A stretch of 56,080 nucleotides of DNA from Proteromonas lacertae (GCA_002245135.1 NGBS01000335.1:1-56080); one strand, 5' to 3'; positions 38,128-49,398 are shown, counted from the stretch's first letter. Translations and numbers: made by a program. The notes: generated by a model not told the origin, from the sequence alone.

Positions 38128-40226
38128 GTTTTGATTATTTGCAATATATGTTTAGTAGTCAACAACCCCCAAAATTTATGTATAATGAAACGTTGATAAA
38201 GCTAGATGAGAGTATAAAAATATTTCAATATCCAATGAAAAAGATATTAGTAAGAGATTATTATCCACTCTTTTGGAAAAGAATAGAATATAATATAATT
38301 CTTAATTATTTTAATGTTTTTAATAATGATGAAGAAAAATTAAAAGAATTATTGAATTATTTAGATGTAGATGTTCATCCTTTAGATAATATTATAGAGG
38401 TTGTTAAAAGAGAGATTAAAAGATTAAAAAGAATTATCAAATTTGAACCTACTAATATGAATGCTAAAAGTTACTATTTATTGAGAGGTCAACCAGGATG
38501 TGGAAAATCCACCTTTTTAATTTATTTTATTTTAAAATTTATCCAAATGAAGAATAATTTGAAAGGTATTAATTTAGGTTTAACATATTATAAAAGTTCA
38601 AAGAAAGAAGATGGAAATTCAAATGGTTTTATTAGATATTGTTTGAATGGATATAATTTAAAAGAAGGTGGAAAAACTGAAGATATAGTAATATGTGATT
38701 CATATAATATTGACTATAAAACCATTCCAAACAGTAGTATAATTATTAATGTCAGTTCTCCAGATAATAAAAACTATTCTTATATGAAAGGATTTGAAAA
38801 TCATAATAAAGTCTATTTCTATTTAGATATTTGTAATGAAAAAGAGATAGATATATGGAAAGAAAATTGTTTACCTGCTGAATTAGGAAATGCAATTGAT
38901 GATAATCTTATTTTTTTATACAATCGAGTACCAAGACATTTATATTTTGCAGCAATATATAAGACATATTATGGAGATAGAAGTTATTGGAAAGATATTT
39001 ATACAAACTGTATTAAAACAACTGTGAATACCCTTGGTTATTATGATTTTATAAAGAAATATCTTTTTCCATGTGAAAGAGATAATGAAACAAAAAACTT
39101 GGAAAACGATATTGTGGTTGATATAGAGAAAGAAAAATTTATTGTTGATAGATTAGATACAGATTTGTCACATTATGTTGTAAAATACAAAGTATTAGAT
39201 TATGATTCAATTGATAGACTTCAATTAGAATACATCTCTAATGAAGTATTTAAATATCTATATTTATGTACAAGTCACAGATACACTGAAAAAGAATTTA
39301 AAAATATAATGGATTATTTTATATCTGTAATAAGAACAAATGAAAATCATCCACTATATAAACTATTATTCAGAGAATTGGTGTGGTATTCAATTACGAA
39401 TAATGTAGAGTGGGATAATAAAGTCATAAAGTTTAATAATATTCAGATGAATGTATTAGATAAATATTTCCGAAATACTACAACATCAATAGGATGTGGA
39501 GAAGGTTATTATATTGGTCAATTTGATATTGGTAAAAATTATGATATTTGTTATATTGTTAATAATGTTGTTGTACTTCCATTTTCGCATGATGTAAATA
39601 AAATAATGAATGATAAAGAATTTATAAAGTATTTTGAGGATTATTCAAAAGATATTAATTGTCATATATATCCAGTAATAATTAAAATTGAAGATATACA
39701 GAATGGTAAGCAGTATGTAAATGATAATGAGTATGTTAAATTAACTGTACAACTGCCTAAACAACATGTAATAGATCAATCATTTAACTTTCTTTACACT
39801 ATTGAAGGGTTTAAAGAATGGATTGATACTTATGAAAGAAGTGTTATAGACAATATTATAGATCAAAATAATGATTTAAGACAAATTATTTATTGTTTGT
39901 TAAGTTTATATTGTACAGAATCATGTGAATCGTTTTGTTTGGCTCATTATCAATCTAATAAAGAGAAATTCGTGGATGAAATTACCCATAATTTATACGA
40001 TATGAATGTATTACCAGCTTATATATTGGTTATAATTTATAAAGAAGAAGGTGATTATATAGAAAGATATGTAAATTTTAAAGGTAAGTTGCAATATAGT
40101 CTATTTGGATATATTAAAAATACTGAAAAAGGTTATGTAATTATAAATAATTTTGGTAAAGAAGTAAAACAGATTAAAGATGAAAAAATATATATGCTAT
40201 TATATAAATATGAAGAATCAAACTGA
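38128..40226 (+). CDS. RHS/Crinkler-type P-loop NTPase module, intact (C-terminal part of gene)
   Basis: A clean frame of about 700 residues to TGA 40224. It opens with KKILVRDYYPLFWKRI (the lead-in motif), Walker A LLRGQPGCGKSTFLIYF, Walker B-like DIVICDS, IIINVSSPDNKNYSYM (the S-S-P-x-x-x-N-Y block), then FLYNRVPRHLYFA, matching the GGVPRY block of RHS/Crinkler NTPases. The C-terminal 300 residues (GYYIGQFDIGKNYDICYIV, LPFSHDV) correspond to the family's extension; a decayed copy of this extension lies at 49925-50337. If the two introns upstream are real, the protein carries two NTPase modules around a zinc-ribbon region, an arrangement I have not met. The nearest ATG inside the frame is at 38148. 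Confidence 0.75.
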
Positions 40227-40394
40227 AATTGATATTGAAGTTGTTGAGGATTATTACTTATTATTATTAAAATGTTTAGAGTAATACTTATAATATATTA
40301 CTCATATACTTCTTTTGTTGGGATTCTTTTGTTTAGAGCCATATCCTCCTTTCTGTCCTTTCTTCTCTCGTCTCACCTGTACGTAAATCTAATA

Positions 40395-40738
40395 TAGTAA
40401 GAACAGTTGCATTTATTACAGCTCCAAAGAATTATCGAAATACAATAATCTCAATTACATCGAATATCTTAAAATCTGATGCTTTTGAAAATGATTTACA
40501 TTCTTCTTCTCCTGATATAGCTTATTCCTCTGTAATTGTCAGACAAACTGATATTTATGAATAACCACAAACCAGATCAGCTGCTAGTAAGACTGGAGAA
40601 GCAATTGGCATTTCTTTTGGTGTAGTTATTGGTACTTTGATTATTATTAGTTTAGTTGGTTATACAATAATCAACAGAAGAGAACTTGTTGTAAAGACAT
40701 CTCACCAAGAAAGATCTTCATTAAAAGCAACTGATTAA
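40395..40738 (+). pseudogene. Duplicated C-terminal tail of a type I surface protein
   Basis: Inverted duplicate of the last 340 bases of the gene at 46003-47190. It encodes FITAPKNYRNTIISITSNIL, an in-frame TAA at about 40562, then EAIGISFGVVIGTLIIISLVG (membrane helix) and a cytoplasmic tail ending KATD-TAA. It has no start, being cut at the inverted-repeat edge near 40395. Differences from its partner are few and mostly synonymous. Confidence 0.7.
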
Positions 40739-41002
40739 AAGTTGTTTGGTTATTGGACTATCTGGCTATAAATTTGCCATTTAGAGAAATTATGTGTGTT
40801 GAATTAGGTTTAATATTAATCATGAGAGTAAAATTAAGATAAATCTTTCTATGAATTGATTCTAATCTTTTCTTTAATAAATCTACACAAATTAATTTTC
40901 GATTGAGTTTGATTCTATTTGTTTGTGTTATTTTATTGTTTCTATACCTCCTAAACATCATAATAAAAAGAAAGAAAAAAGAAATAAACAAAAAGAATAA
41001 AA

Positions 41003-41120
41003 AGAATCGTTACTATGACTTCGCACAGAGTCCCCCACTGTACTACTATCATAGCTCGTACAATCTTAACTTCGCAGTTCTGATGGGATGCGGTGCTTTA
41101 TTGTAGATATGAACGATTCT
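41003..41120 (-). rRNA. 5S ribosomal RNA
   Basis: 118 nt, identical to the copy at 45622-45739. The ends AGAATCGTT and AACGATTCT pair as helix I. The loop A/helix II region contains GCACCGCATCCCATCAGAAC and the GAAGTTAAG box typical of eukaryotic 5S, with the internal pol III control region downstream (GTACAGTGGGGGACTC). A T-run terminator follows on the minus strand (41002 downward). A 67-codon frame antisense to it is not a gene in this part. Confidence 0.9.
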
Positions 41121-41310
41121 GATTATTTTTTCACTCTTTTTCTTATATATCACTCTCTCTTTTATATTTTCTTATAAACAATTAATGTCATTCTAATAAT
41201 GTTATATTAAAAGAAAATATACTATATATCAATTTATTCATGTTATTATATCATTATCTATGCTTAATGATGATTTAAAGAGAAAAAATGAAAAATGATG
41301 AAAGAAACGG

Positions 41311-43793
41311 CACTATAAAAAATAATTCGCATTGAATTTTATTTTGCATATAGGATTACAATACTTGGCTCAGATCTGGTTTGTCAATATTTGACTTTTA
41401 TACCTTTTTCTTTTGTTTTTTTCATTATGTTAGAGATTAAATTAAGATAAGATTTTTTGTATATCTAGTGATCTCATATTCTGCTTTATATATAGCTATA
41501 AAACAAAGAATTCTATTTTTTGATGTATTTTTGAATGAAGTGAAATATAAATACTAACTATATAAATTTAAAGTACAGTACATACTAAGTTAAATTATAC
41601 CATAAAATAAAAGCTGCACTTGCAGTCTAAAAAAATATGAACAAATTTCTCAAGTCCTTAAATTTTTACTATTTTATATATATATTTCTAAACAACAAAC
41701 AAAATTAAAGGTATGGTAATATTTTTATCGCTTAACCATCATATAACTTAGAATGGATTTTGAGAAGTGGTAAATAATTTTATTAAACTTATAATATTAA
41801 TTGGTCTAAGCCAATACAATATATTGAATCTGTTATATATGCTGTGTATGTGTATTATAATAAATATGTTCAAATACTGAATAAGCATCTATATTACAAC
41901 TATTTATATGTTATATCTACTTTACATAGTTTAATTTATACAAAATAACGAGTGAATAGATTGAACTAATTGAGTAAATTGAAAAAAATAAATCGGTAAA
42001 ATATATTCTTTACATTGTCAATGTAATAACAAACGTAATTGAATTTATTTAATTGATATTTTGATTAGTATTTTACTAAGATAATGAAGATAGTAAAGAG
42101 GAAGATAATGAAGATAGTAAAGAGGAAGAGGATGAAGATAGTGAAGTGGAAGATAATGAAGATAGTGAAGAGGAAGAGGATGAAAATGCAAGTAATAACG
42201 AGTATAGATTAATGTCATATTTATACAAATTCTTTATAAAGAATTATATTTCTAATGTCAATTCATCAATTCTATTAAAAGAATTATCTAGTATTCATCT
42301 TATAAGCTGTAGAACTTTCAAATCATTAAAGAGTAAAGTAATTAAAGATAATATTTTGCCAAATCCAGATAAGGATAATTATCTTAGCATTAAAGAAAGT
42401 CTAGTTTATTTATTGACAAATATAAAAGAAATTCCAATAATTAGTTCATCAATTGAAAAATGTAATAACTATATAAACATAAACAGAATAGACAAAATAT
42501 AGTAATAAGCCTTGATGGAGTAGAAAATAGTCCATTTAGTACAAATAATAATGGTGTTTATGTGTTTTCATACAAAATTCTCAATTTTTATTGTAGTAAT
42601 ATGATTCAGGTTATTACTGTAACTAATGTAAGTGAAAAAATAAACAAAATATGCAAAGAACTCAATGACTTATTTTAAGATGGAATTAAGATTGATAGTG
42701 AGTTTTATAATGTGTATTGTATTTAGTTTATTGGAGATATGCCTGGAGTGATAAAGTTAATGAATTATCATGACTTTGTATCTTCCAAGCATTACTGCCG
42801 ATCATGTAATAGTTATGTAAGGAAAATAGGTGGGAAGAAAGTAAGACATAGTGTTAGAGGAATGAAAAATATTAAAGATTATGATCAGTATTATAACTAT
42901 CAAGGTTAAAGAGCTATCAATTCACATTTATAAGTATAATATTTAATATAATTTATAAATATTATAGTGAATACTATTTTTGTATCACTAAATTCATGAA
43001 ATATGAAGATATTTAATAGAGTTCTATCATTACTAAAGTATATGATTATGATTCTATAAAATAGATTACCTTATGCTGGTTCTGCATTAGAAATGACATT
43101 TTTATAAAGTATATATTATTAATTTATATATTCAATAGGTTGTATAGTAATTTTTAGAGAAATTTAAGAATCAATAATAATTTAGAACAGTTATTTAATT
43201 TTTTTATTATATTTATGATGTTTATATATGCTGTTAAATAGTGTAATACAGCTACTAAGGTGGGAGCAAGTAAATATAAAAAAAGCTAATATCTTCATAT
43301 CTACAGGGAATTGAGGGAAAATAACTTGATAACTGATCCATATATGAATACTTTTTACGATCTGCACATAATATCGCCTAACAAGCCAAATTTACTCATC
43401 AAAATTAATTTCTCTCAATCCAAAAATGGCCTATACCACAACCCTTTAAATTAGTGTCCGATGCCAACAAAAAAAAATCAATGGTTTTAAGTTCCTAAAT
43501 AAGGAATACGTTGTATTAAGGTTAAAACACTTCAAACTGTATTTAATTTTTTTAACCTTAGAAAGAAAATCAAAAGATTTTGTTTATGTTATGTTAGTAG
43601 CTATGACTATATATATATAAATATGCAATAAAGAGATAAGATACCTAAATTAGGTAATTTAGAAACTAACTACACTATCATATATTCTAACATATAATTC
43701 ATGTTATGGTAAAATTTTACTTTTTAATTCCTTATGGTTATTGAGAAAAAATACAAAAAATACAAAAAATACACTTAGAAAATTTTTATAGTG
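41311..43793 (+). mobile_element. CACTA-family DNA transposon, degenerate
   Basis: The element begins CACTATAAAAAAT at 41311 and ends ATTTTTATAGTG at 43793, giving inverted termini of about 12 bases, with GG on both flanks as a probable 2-bp target duplication. It holds the remains of a tnp2-like transposase (42080-42910). It sits inside the left side of a large inverted repeat whose right side lacks it, so its insertion postdates the palindrome. The rest of its 2.48 kb is AT-rich and non-coding. The transposase is degenerate, so this copy is probably immobile on its own. Confidence 0.8.
42080..42910 (+). pseudogene. tnp2-like (CACTA) transposase remnant with acidic repeat
   Basis: Starts with an acidic tandem repeat (DNEDSEEEEDE type, built on an AGATAATGAAGATAGT-like unit at 42080-42180). 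A helical region follows to TAG at 42502, then in another frame VISLDGVENSPFS (the tnp2 D-G block), DGIKIDSEFYNVY, IGDMPGVIKLMNYHDF and HYCRSCNSYVRKIGG, matching the C-D-x-P-A...C-x-x-C block of tnp2 transposases. Stops at about 42675 and 42726 and the frame change after 42502 show it is decayed. The C-terminal half of the usual transposase is missing. Confidence 0.6.
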
Positions 43794-43819
43794 GGCTAAA
43801 TATTTATAAATATAAAACT

Positions 43820-44449
43820 ATTTTTGTGAAATTGATGTGTAAATGATATATTGTGGTGAATATAAGTGTATGATGCTGAAGTATGATAATAATTTTATTT
43901 ATATAGATAAAATAAATGAGGAAATAACTGGATTGCACATCCTTTTCAGAATGGAACAACCTGATGGTGTTATAAAGATGTAGAAAATAGTTTAAATTTA
44001 AAAATGATGTGATTGAGCATAATTGTGATGATTTGTATAAATTGTGAATTTGTGTAAGATAAAATGAGTTTAAAGAAATAAAGATGTGATATTTGATTAA
44101 TTTGAATGTTATTATTCCGATTATTTATATGATGATGTAAGATAAGTGAATATAGAAAAAGTGATTAACAATAGTCTTGATTTGAAAGTTTCAAATATCT
44201 TAATATCTAAGAAGATGTAGTAGATTATTTGAGGATGATATTATCTCTAGATTTGTATATATTGAAAAATAAAAGTTATTATTTGATGAATTATTATTGT
44301 GATATTTTTATGTGAAATAGAAGTGTGATAATTTTGTATTTAAATGAAATACTCAATTGAAAGATTAATAGAAATGGTTATTGTTAATATTATAATATGA
44401 TTTTATGTTTTATGATGATGGTTAAAAAGGAGGAGGAAGAAAAAAATAG
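43820..44449 (+). repeat. Large inverted repeat 2, left arm
   Basis: Reverse complement of about 44822-45452 at roughly 97-98% by eye. Non-coding, AT-rich. The two right arms (44822-45452 and 45455-46345) are contiguous, whereas the left arms are separated by the CACTA element and a few dozen flanking bases. Together they form one palindrome of about 1.5 kb per arm. Confidence 0.8.
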
Positions 44450-44821
44450 TATGAAGATAATTGAATTACATATTTTAAACAATTAATTAAATAAAACTCT
44501 ATTAAACCTTCATTGTATATTTGTTAGTATTGTTTTCTTGTGTGTAAGATGTAAAAATATTGTAATAGAAGAATAATGAAAGATTAATTGTTTCTATACA
44601 AATATACAACACACATAAAATATTAATAATATAAAATAAATAAATTATAATAATGAATAAAACTTTTCTCTCATCATTCTCTATCATAAATATAAAATAT
44701 TCCAATCATAATCCAATTTCCATATATATACTAATCACTTACATAACTTATATTAAATATTATTCAAACTAATTTCAATGGCAATTCTGTAAGGATTATT
44801 TATATCAACTACTTCTTTCAT
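44450..44821. other. Spacer of the palindrome
   Basis: 372 bases separating the palindrome arms. A minus-strand 67-codon frame here (44502-44705) is hydrophobic low-complexity text with no family. I see no RNA gene. Confidence 0.5.
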
Positions 44822-46345
44822 TCTATTCTTCTTTCTCCTCCTTTTTAACCATCATCATAAAACATAAAATCATATTATAATATTAACAATAACCATTTCT
44901 ATTAATCTTTCAATTGAGTATTTCATTTAAATACAAAATTATCACACTTCTATTTCACATAAAAATATCACAATAATAATTCATCAAATAATAACTTTTA
45001 TTTTTCAATATATACAAATCTAGAGATAATATCATCCTCAAATAATCTACTACATCTTCTTAGATATTAAGATATTTGAAACTTTCAAATCAAGACTATT
45101 GTTAATCACTTTTTCTATATTCACTTATCTTACATCATCATATAAATAATCGGAATAATAACATTCAAATTAATCAAATATCACATCTTTATTTCTTTAA
45201 ACTCATTTTATCTTACACAAATTCACAATTTATACAAATCATCACAATTATGCTCAATCACATCATTTTTAAATTTAAACTATTTTCTACATCTTTATAA
45301 CACCATCAGGTTGTTCCATTCTGAAAAGGATGTGCAATCCAGTTATTTCCTCATTTATTTTATCTATATAAATAAAATTGTCATCATATTTCAGTATTAT
45401 ACACTTATATTCACCACAATACATCATTTACACATCAATTTCACAAAAATACTTCTTTCTCTTTAAATCACCATTAAGCATAGATAATGATATAATAACA
45501 TGAATAAATTGATATATAGTATATTTTCTTTTAATATAACATTATTAGAATGACATTAATTGTTTATAAGAAAATATAAAAGAGAGAGTGATATATAAGA
45601 AAAAGAGTGAAAAAATAATCAGAATCGTTCATATCTACAATAAAGCACCGCATCCCATCAGAACTGCGAAGTTAAGATTGTACGAGCTATGATAGTAGTA
45701 CAGTGGGGGACTCTGTGCGAAGTCATAGTAACGATTCTTTTTATTCTTTTTGTTTATTTCTTTTTTCTTTCTTTTTATTATGATGTTTAGGAGGTATAGA
45801 AACAATAAAATAACACAAACAAATAGAATCAAACTCAATCGAAAATTAATTTGTGTAGATTTATTAAAGAAAAGATTAGAATCAATTCATAGAAAGATTT
45901 ATCTTAATTTTACTCTCATGATTAATATTAAACCTAATTCAACACACATAATTTCTCTAAATGGCAAATTTATAGCCAGATAGTCCAATAACCAAACAAC
46001 TTTTAATCAGTTGCTTTTAATGAAGATCTTTCTTGATGAGATGTCTTTACAACAAGTTCTCTTCTGTTGATTATTGCATAACCAACTAAACTAATAATAA
46101 TCAAAGTACCAATAACTACACCAAAAGAAATGCCAATTGCTTCTCCAGTCTTACTAGCAGCTGATCTGGTTTGTGGTTATTCATAAATATCAGTTTGTCT
46201 TACAATAACAGACGAATAAGCTATATCAGGAGAAGAAGAATGTAAATCATTTTCAAAAGCATCAGATTTTAAGATATTCGATGTAATTGAGATTATTGTA
46301 TTTCGATAATTCTTTGGAGCTGTAATAAATGCAATTGTTCTTACT
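44822..46345 (-). repeat. Large inverted repeat, uninterrupted right arm
   Basis: Continuous partner of both left arms (44822-45452 with 43820-44449; 45455-46345 with 40395-41286). It shows the pre-insertion arrangement of the palindrome. Contents from the centre outward are AT-rich spacer, 5S rRNA gene, membrane-segment-like repeat and surface-protein tail. Outside 46345 the surface-protein gene continues on this side only. Confidence 0.85.
45622..45739 (+). rRNA. 5S ribosomal RNA
   Basis: 118 nt, the inverted partner of 41003-41120 with no differences. Helix I AGAATCGTT/AACGATTCT closes exactly, and the transcript would run into TTCTTTTTATTCTTTTTG, good pol III termination T-runs. The two genes point away from the palindrome centre toward the surface-protein tails. 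Both look functional. Confidence 0.92.
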
Positions 46346-47190
46346 AAATTTGATGTCATATCCATATTATCTTTATCCCAATCTAATCTCACATTCGTTC
46401 TATCAACATCAAATGAAACTGCACTTCTTAAATGAGTTATTAATAGATTTCTAATTATCACAAATGCTTGAGGATTTACTGCTTGACCAGATACACCAGT
46501 TGTATAATCGATTTCTATCTTGACAATTATTCTTCCATTTACTAATGGAGGATCTTCTACATATTCTCTACAATCTGTATCATCTACAGATTGCCATTGT
46601 GGATTTAAGTAATTATCACCTCTATATTGTCTTTGAAGAATACCTGTCTTTCCATCTTTACATAATATATAAGCAGAAGTTGCTGGCCATTCGCCATTAG
46701 CTGGACATGTATTGGAAATGATTTGAAGATAAACATTTGTGTAATAAATTCCATTAAGATTCCTTTATAATGTTTCTTTCATTAATTCAGATGGTCTTCC
46801 ACTGAATTTACCTTCACTGAATGTTATACCAGCTGGTAAAGTAGGATAATCAGGTAAAATTCATTCTAATACATTATATTTAATATTTGGTGTTAAATCT
46901 TCTTCTCCCCAAACTGGTTTAGAATCTAATACTGTACATGTTCTATAGGAATAACCCATATAACCTTCACTACAAGCTATTTGACCTCTTTCACCTACAT
47001 TCGTTGCTGGATAACCATTTTCTGCACTACATGTTGATGCAATTACTTCCAATTGGATTGTATATGTCTTTGTTGTTTGATCTCTTGCAACTATACCAGT
47101 TATTGTGTAAGTCATTAATTTTCTTGTTACTGAAGGAGTTCCTGTTATTGTACCAATCTTATTTACATATAAACAATACCTTTTAACACT
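46003..47190 (-). pseudogene. C-terminal part of a type I surface protein (putative-Ig, sushi, membrane anchor)
   Basis: One minus-strand frame runs from about 47190 to TAA 46003-46005 with no frameshift, interrupted only by in-frame stops: TGA near 46862, TAA near 46766 and TAA near 46178. Modules: NKIGTITGTPSVTRK (putative-Ig end), a sushi-like unit (CSAENGYPATNVGERGQIAC), LPAGITFSEGKFSGRP (putative-Ig), a second Cys unit (CPANGEWPATSAYILC), a SEA-like region with FITAPKNYRNTIISI, then the membrane helix GISFGVVIGTLIIISLVG and a tail ending SSLKATD. The modules are those of the giant gene at 11107, so this may be a paralogue supplying the anchor that gene lacks. The 5' part is absent. All three stops could be Gln or Arg codons changed by C-to-T. 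Confidence 0.7.
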
Positions 47191-47326
47191 ATTACTAAGT
47201 ACTTATTCATTCACATAAATCATTTACACAAACATCTCATATCACATATAATTCATCATTTTATATTTCTTTCATTGGTTTCTCACACTCTCACTATTCT
47301 TTTCTTTCTAACAGTCTCTACATGCT

Positions 47327-47905
47327 CATATCATTTCATCCAACATTCTATTATTATATACATCAAAAACTACATACACTTATTTTCATTATTCAATAGA
47401 TTGAAAATCAGAAAATTCTAAAAATTTCATCAAGCCTAATGATTATTCAAACCCAATAAACAAAGAAATGCTATTTTTGTGATTACTATGAAGTATAATG
47501 GTGAAATGATGTGTATTTCGATGATGATGATAATGATGAAATATGTGACTATGTATAGAATAGATGATAATATTTGGTATAATATTAGTATTACATAAAA
47601 TGAAAGATAAAAAAGTATAATCTAATGTTTAATGTTTAATTGTAGTATAGTGATTCAAAATTGTATATAAGTTGTATTTGAACAGTTTAAAATCTGTGTA
47701 TGATAAAATGAATATGATGTGAGTGTGAATGTGATGAATATATGATTGTGTGGAGTAATAAAAGTGAAAATAAGAATATATTCGAGAAAATTCTGAGAAA
47801 AGAATCAAGCCAAATATATTATAAGAATATTTTATTTATAAAAATCAAGATGAATAAAATGTATGTTGAAATATAGTGAAAAAAATGATATAGAATTGTA
47901 TATGA
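47327..47905 (+). repeat. Inverted repeat 3, left arm
   Basis: Inverted copy of about 50580-51196, with shared text such as TCAAGCCAAATATATTATAAG (inverse in the right arm) and GATGTGTATTTCGATGATG. It is more diverged than the 5S palindrome. Non-coding. Confidence 0.75.
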
Positions 47906-48086
47906 TAAATTTACATTAATAGTATTTTGAAGTTGCTTATTATTTAAATGTAGAGAGTATGAATATTAATGAAATAAATTCTTTAGAAATAGATAGAATA
48001 ATTTATTTTGAAAAATGAAATGTGAAAAATGTGTTAATAATAAATATATGAATAAAAGAGTTGTATGAGTAAATGTCTAGATATTA

Positions 48087-49181
48087 TTGTTTGTTCATTT
48101 ATTTATTCCAATTTTACATATATTAAAAACAATAAAGTCAAATAATAGAAAATATACAATTGCTGATAAAAAGAACAACCCTTACAATACACCTCCAATA
48201 TATTTTTCAATTTATTCTGAAAAACATAAAGAATGGGTAAAAGGTTTATTAAATAATACAAAAAGTCGAAGTTTAGTGTATTATCAACATCCAAGTGGTG
48301 GAATGGGAAATAAATTACGAACTCTTGTTGGAGTAACATTTTTGGCAATGATGAGTGATAGAGCAATATTGTTACAGAATTGGAATACTTTTGATTCATA
48401 TTTCTCAACTCCACTTTCAACAATTCATGTTCCTAGTGTTATTAATAATGGTAGAAGATATTTTGATTATATAACCTGTTTTAATGAAAATCAACTTAAA
48501 GAAATATCAACAATAAATGATGATCATTTGAAATTTTTAACATGTTGTGATTTGACTGAATCATTTATAAAATATGGTAATTTTGGTAATAAACTCAAGA
48601 ATTCTGGATTAATAACTGAAAGATCAAAGAATATTATTTATAAACAAGCAACTGAAATAAGACATTCTTTATATAAATTCTTCTTCAAACTATCAAAATT
48701 GGTCGAAAATGAAATAATGAAAATAACAAATAAATTCTCAAAGAATAAATTATTGATAGGATTTCATTTTAGAACAAATCACAAAGGATGGAATGATAGA
48801 GGAGTGACATTTTTAAATAATCACCAAATAGAAGAAGCAATTCAAAATGCCACAAAAATATCAAAGAAATTGAAAAATGTAGAATGGTATATTTCAAGTG
48901 ATGATAATGAGATATTAATGAAATATAAATCAAAATATGCTGAATATATTGTTAATGATATTCATGAGAAAGTTCATTCCAGAGGATCTGCTTCAAGAGT
49001 AACAGATGGATTTATATATTCTGTTGTTGAAGTTCATATATTATCAGAATGTAAAATATTGTTTTTAACATCATCTAGTTCATTTAGTGGAATTGCTTAT
49101 TATAAATCTAAATTATCTATATATGAATTTTTAGATAAGAAAGAAATTATTTGTAAAGTTTGTAGAATTATATGGATGTAA
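48087..49181 (+). CDS. Fucosyltransferase-like glycosyltransferase (GT37/O-fucosyltransferase fold)
   Basis: About 365 residues. A short hydrophobic N terminus (VHLFIPILHILK) suits a Golgi type II anchor. The nucleotide-sugar signature HPSGGMGNKLRTLVGV...DRAILLQ matches the G-x-G-N-R block of GT37/GT23/O-fucosyltransferases. LLIGFHFRTNHKGW is the second motif (H-x-R). GFIYSVVEVHILSECKILFLTSSSSFS is the third (E-x-x-x-L-S...S-x-F). The frame opens at a TTG (48087) with no ATG, so the true start may lie in a small upstream exon, or the 5' end is lost. Ends TAA 49179. It probably acts on surface glycans. It lies inside inverted repeat 3. Confidence 0.65.
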   Translation: MFVHLFIPILHILKTIKSNNRKYTIADKKNNPYNTPPIYFSIYSEKHKEWVKGLLNNTKSRSLVYYQHPSGGMGNKLRTLVGVTFLAMMSDRAILLQNWNTFDSYFSTPLSTIHVPSVINNGRRYFDYITCFNENQLKEISTINDDHLKFLTCCDLTESFIKYGNFGNKLKNSGLITERSKNIIYKQATEIRHSLYKFFFKLSKLVENEIMKITNKFSKNKLLIGFHFRTNHKGWNDRGVTFLNNHQIEEAIQNATKISKKLKNVEWYISSDDNEILMKYKSKYAEYIVNDIHEKVHSRGSASRVTDGFIYSVVEVHILSECKILFLTSSSSFSGIAYYKSKLSIYEFLDKKEIICKVCRIIWM

Positions 49182-49398
49182 TTAATGTTTATTATTTCAT
49201 CATTCCAAAACAAATTTGTCCTTATAGAGTAGTGTGTGAAATAGTTGAAAATAATAATAAAAATTCAATAAGTAATATGTTGAATTACTGTCGACCTAAA
49301 TATTGATGTGAATCTAGAACCATAACAAAGATGGTTATGATAAAGATTTTCAGTTTACAATTATTTATCTATTATATTATACAAAACACAATTTTGCT

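Larger units (their letters stand above)
40395..41286 (+). repeat. Large inverted repeat 1, left arm
   Basis: Reverse complement of about 45455-46345, nearly identical throughout (a handful of substitutions in the first 350 bases; the 5S gene identical). It contains the surface-protein tail, a membrane-segment-like stretch at 40880-40975 and a 5S gene on the minus strand. The homology stops 25 bases before the CACTA element and resumes at about 43820 as inverted repeat 2. Confidence 0.85.

Noticed and set aside
36020-38139. Bacterial operon, suggested by 30-40 base gaps between ORFs
   Set aside because: The gaps contain GT...AG segments that restore one frame, and the surrounding genes are clearly eukaryotic.
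40903-41106. 67-codon protein overlapping the 5S gene, identical in both arms (also 45635-45838)
   Set aside because: Its second half is simply the antisense of the 5S rRNA. Only the hydrophobic first part may be coding.
43060-43500. Possible small RNA or tRNA in the CACTA interior
   Set aside because: No cloverleaf or conserved T-loop sequence could be found. I also found no convincing tRNA elsewhere in the window.
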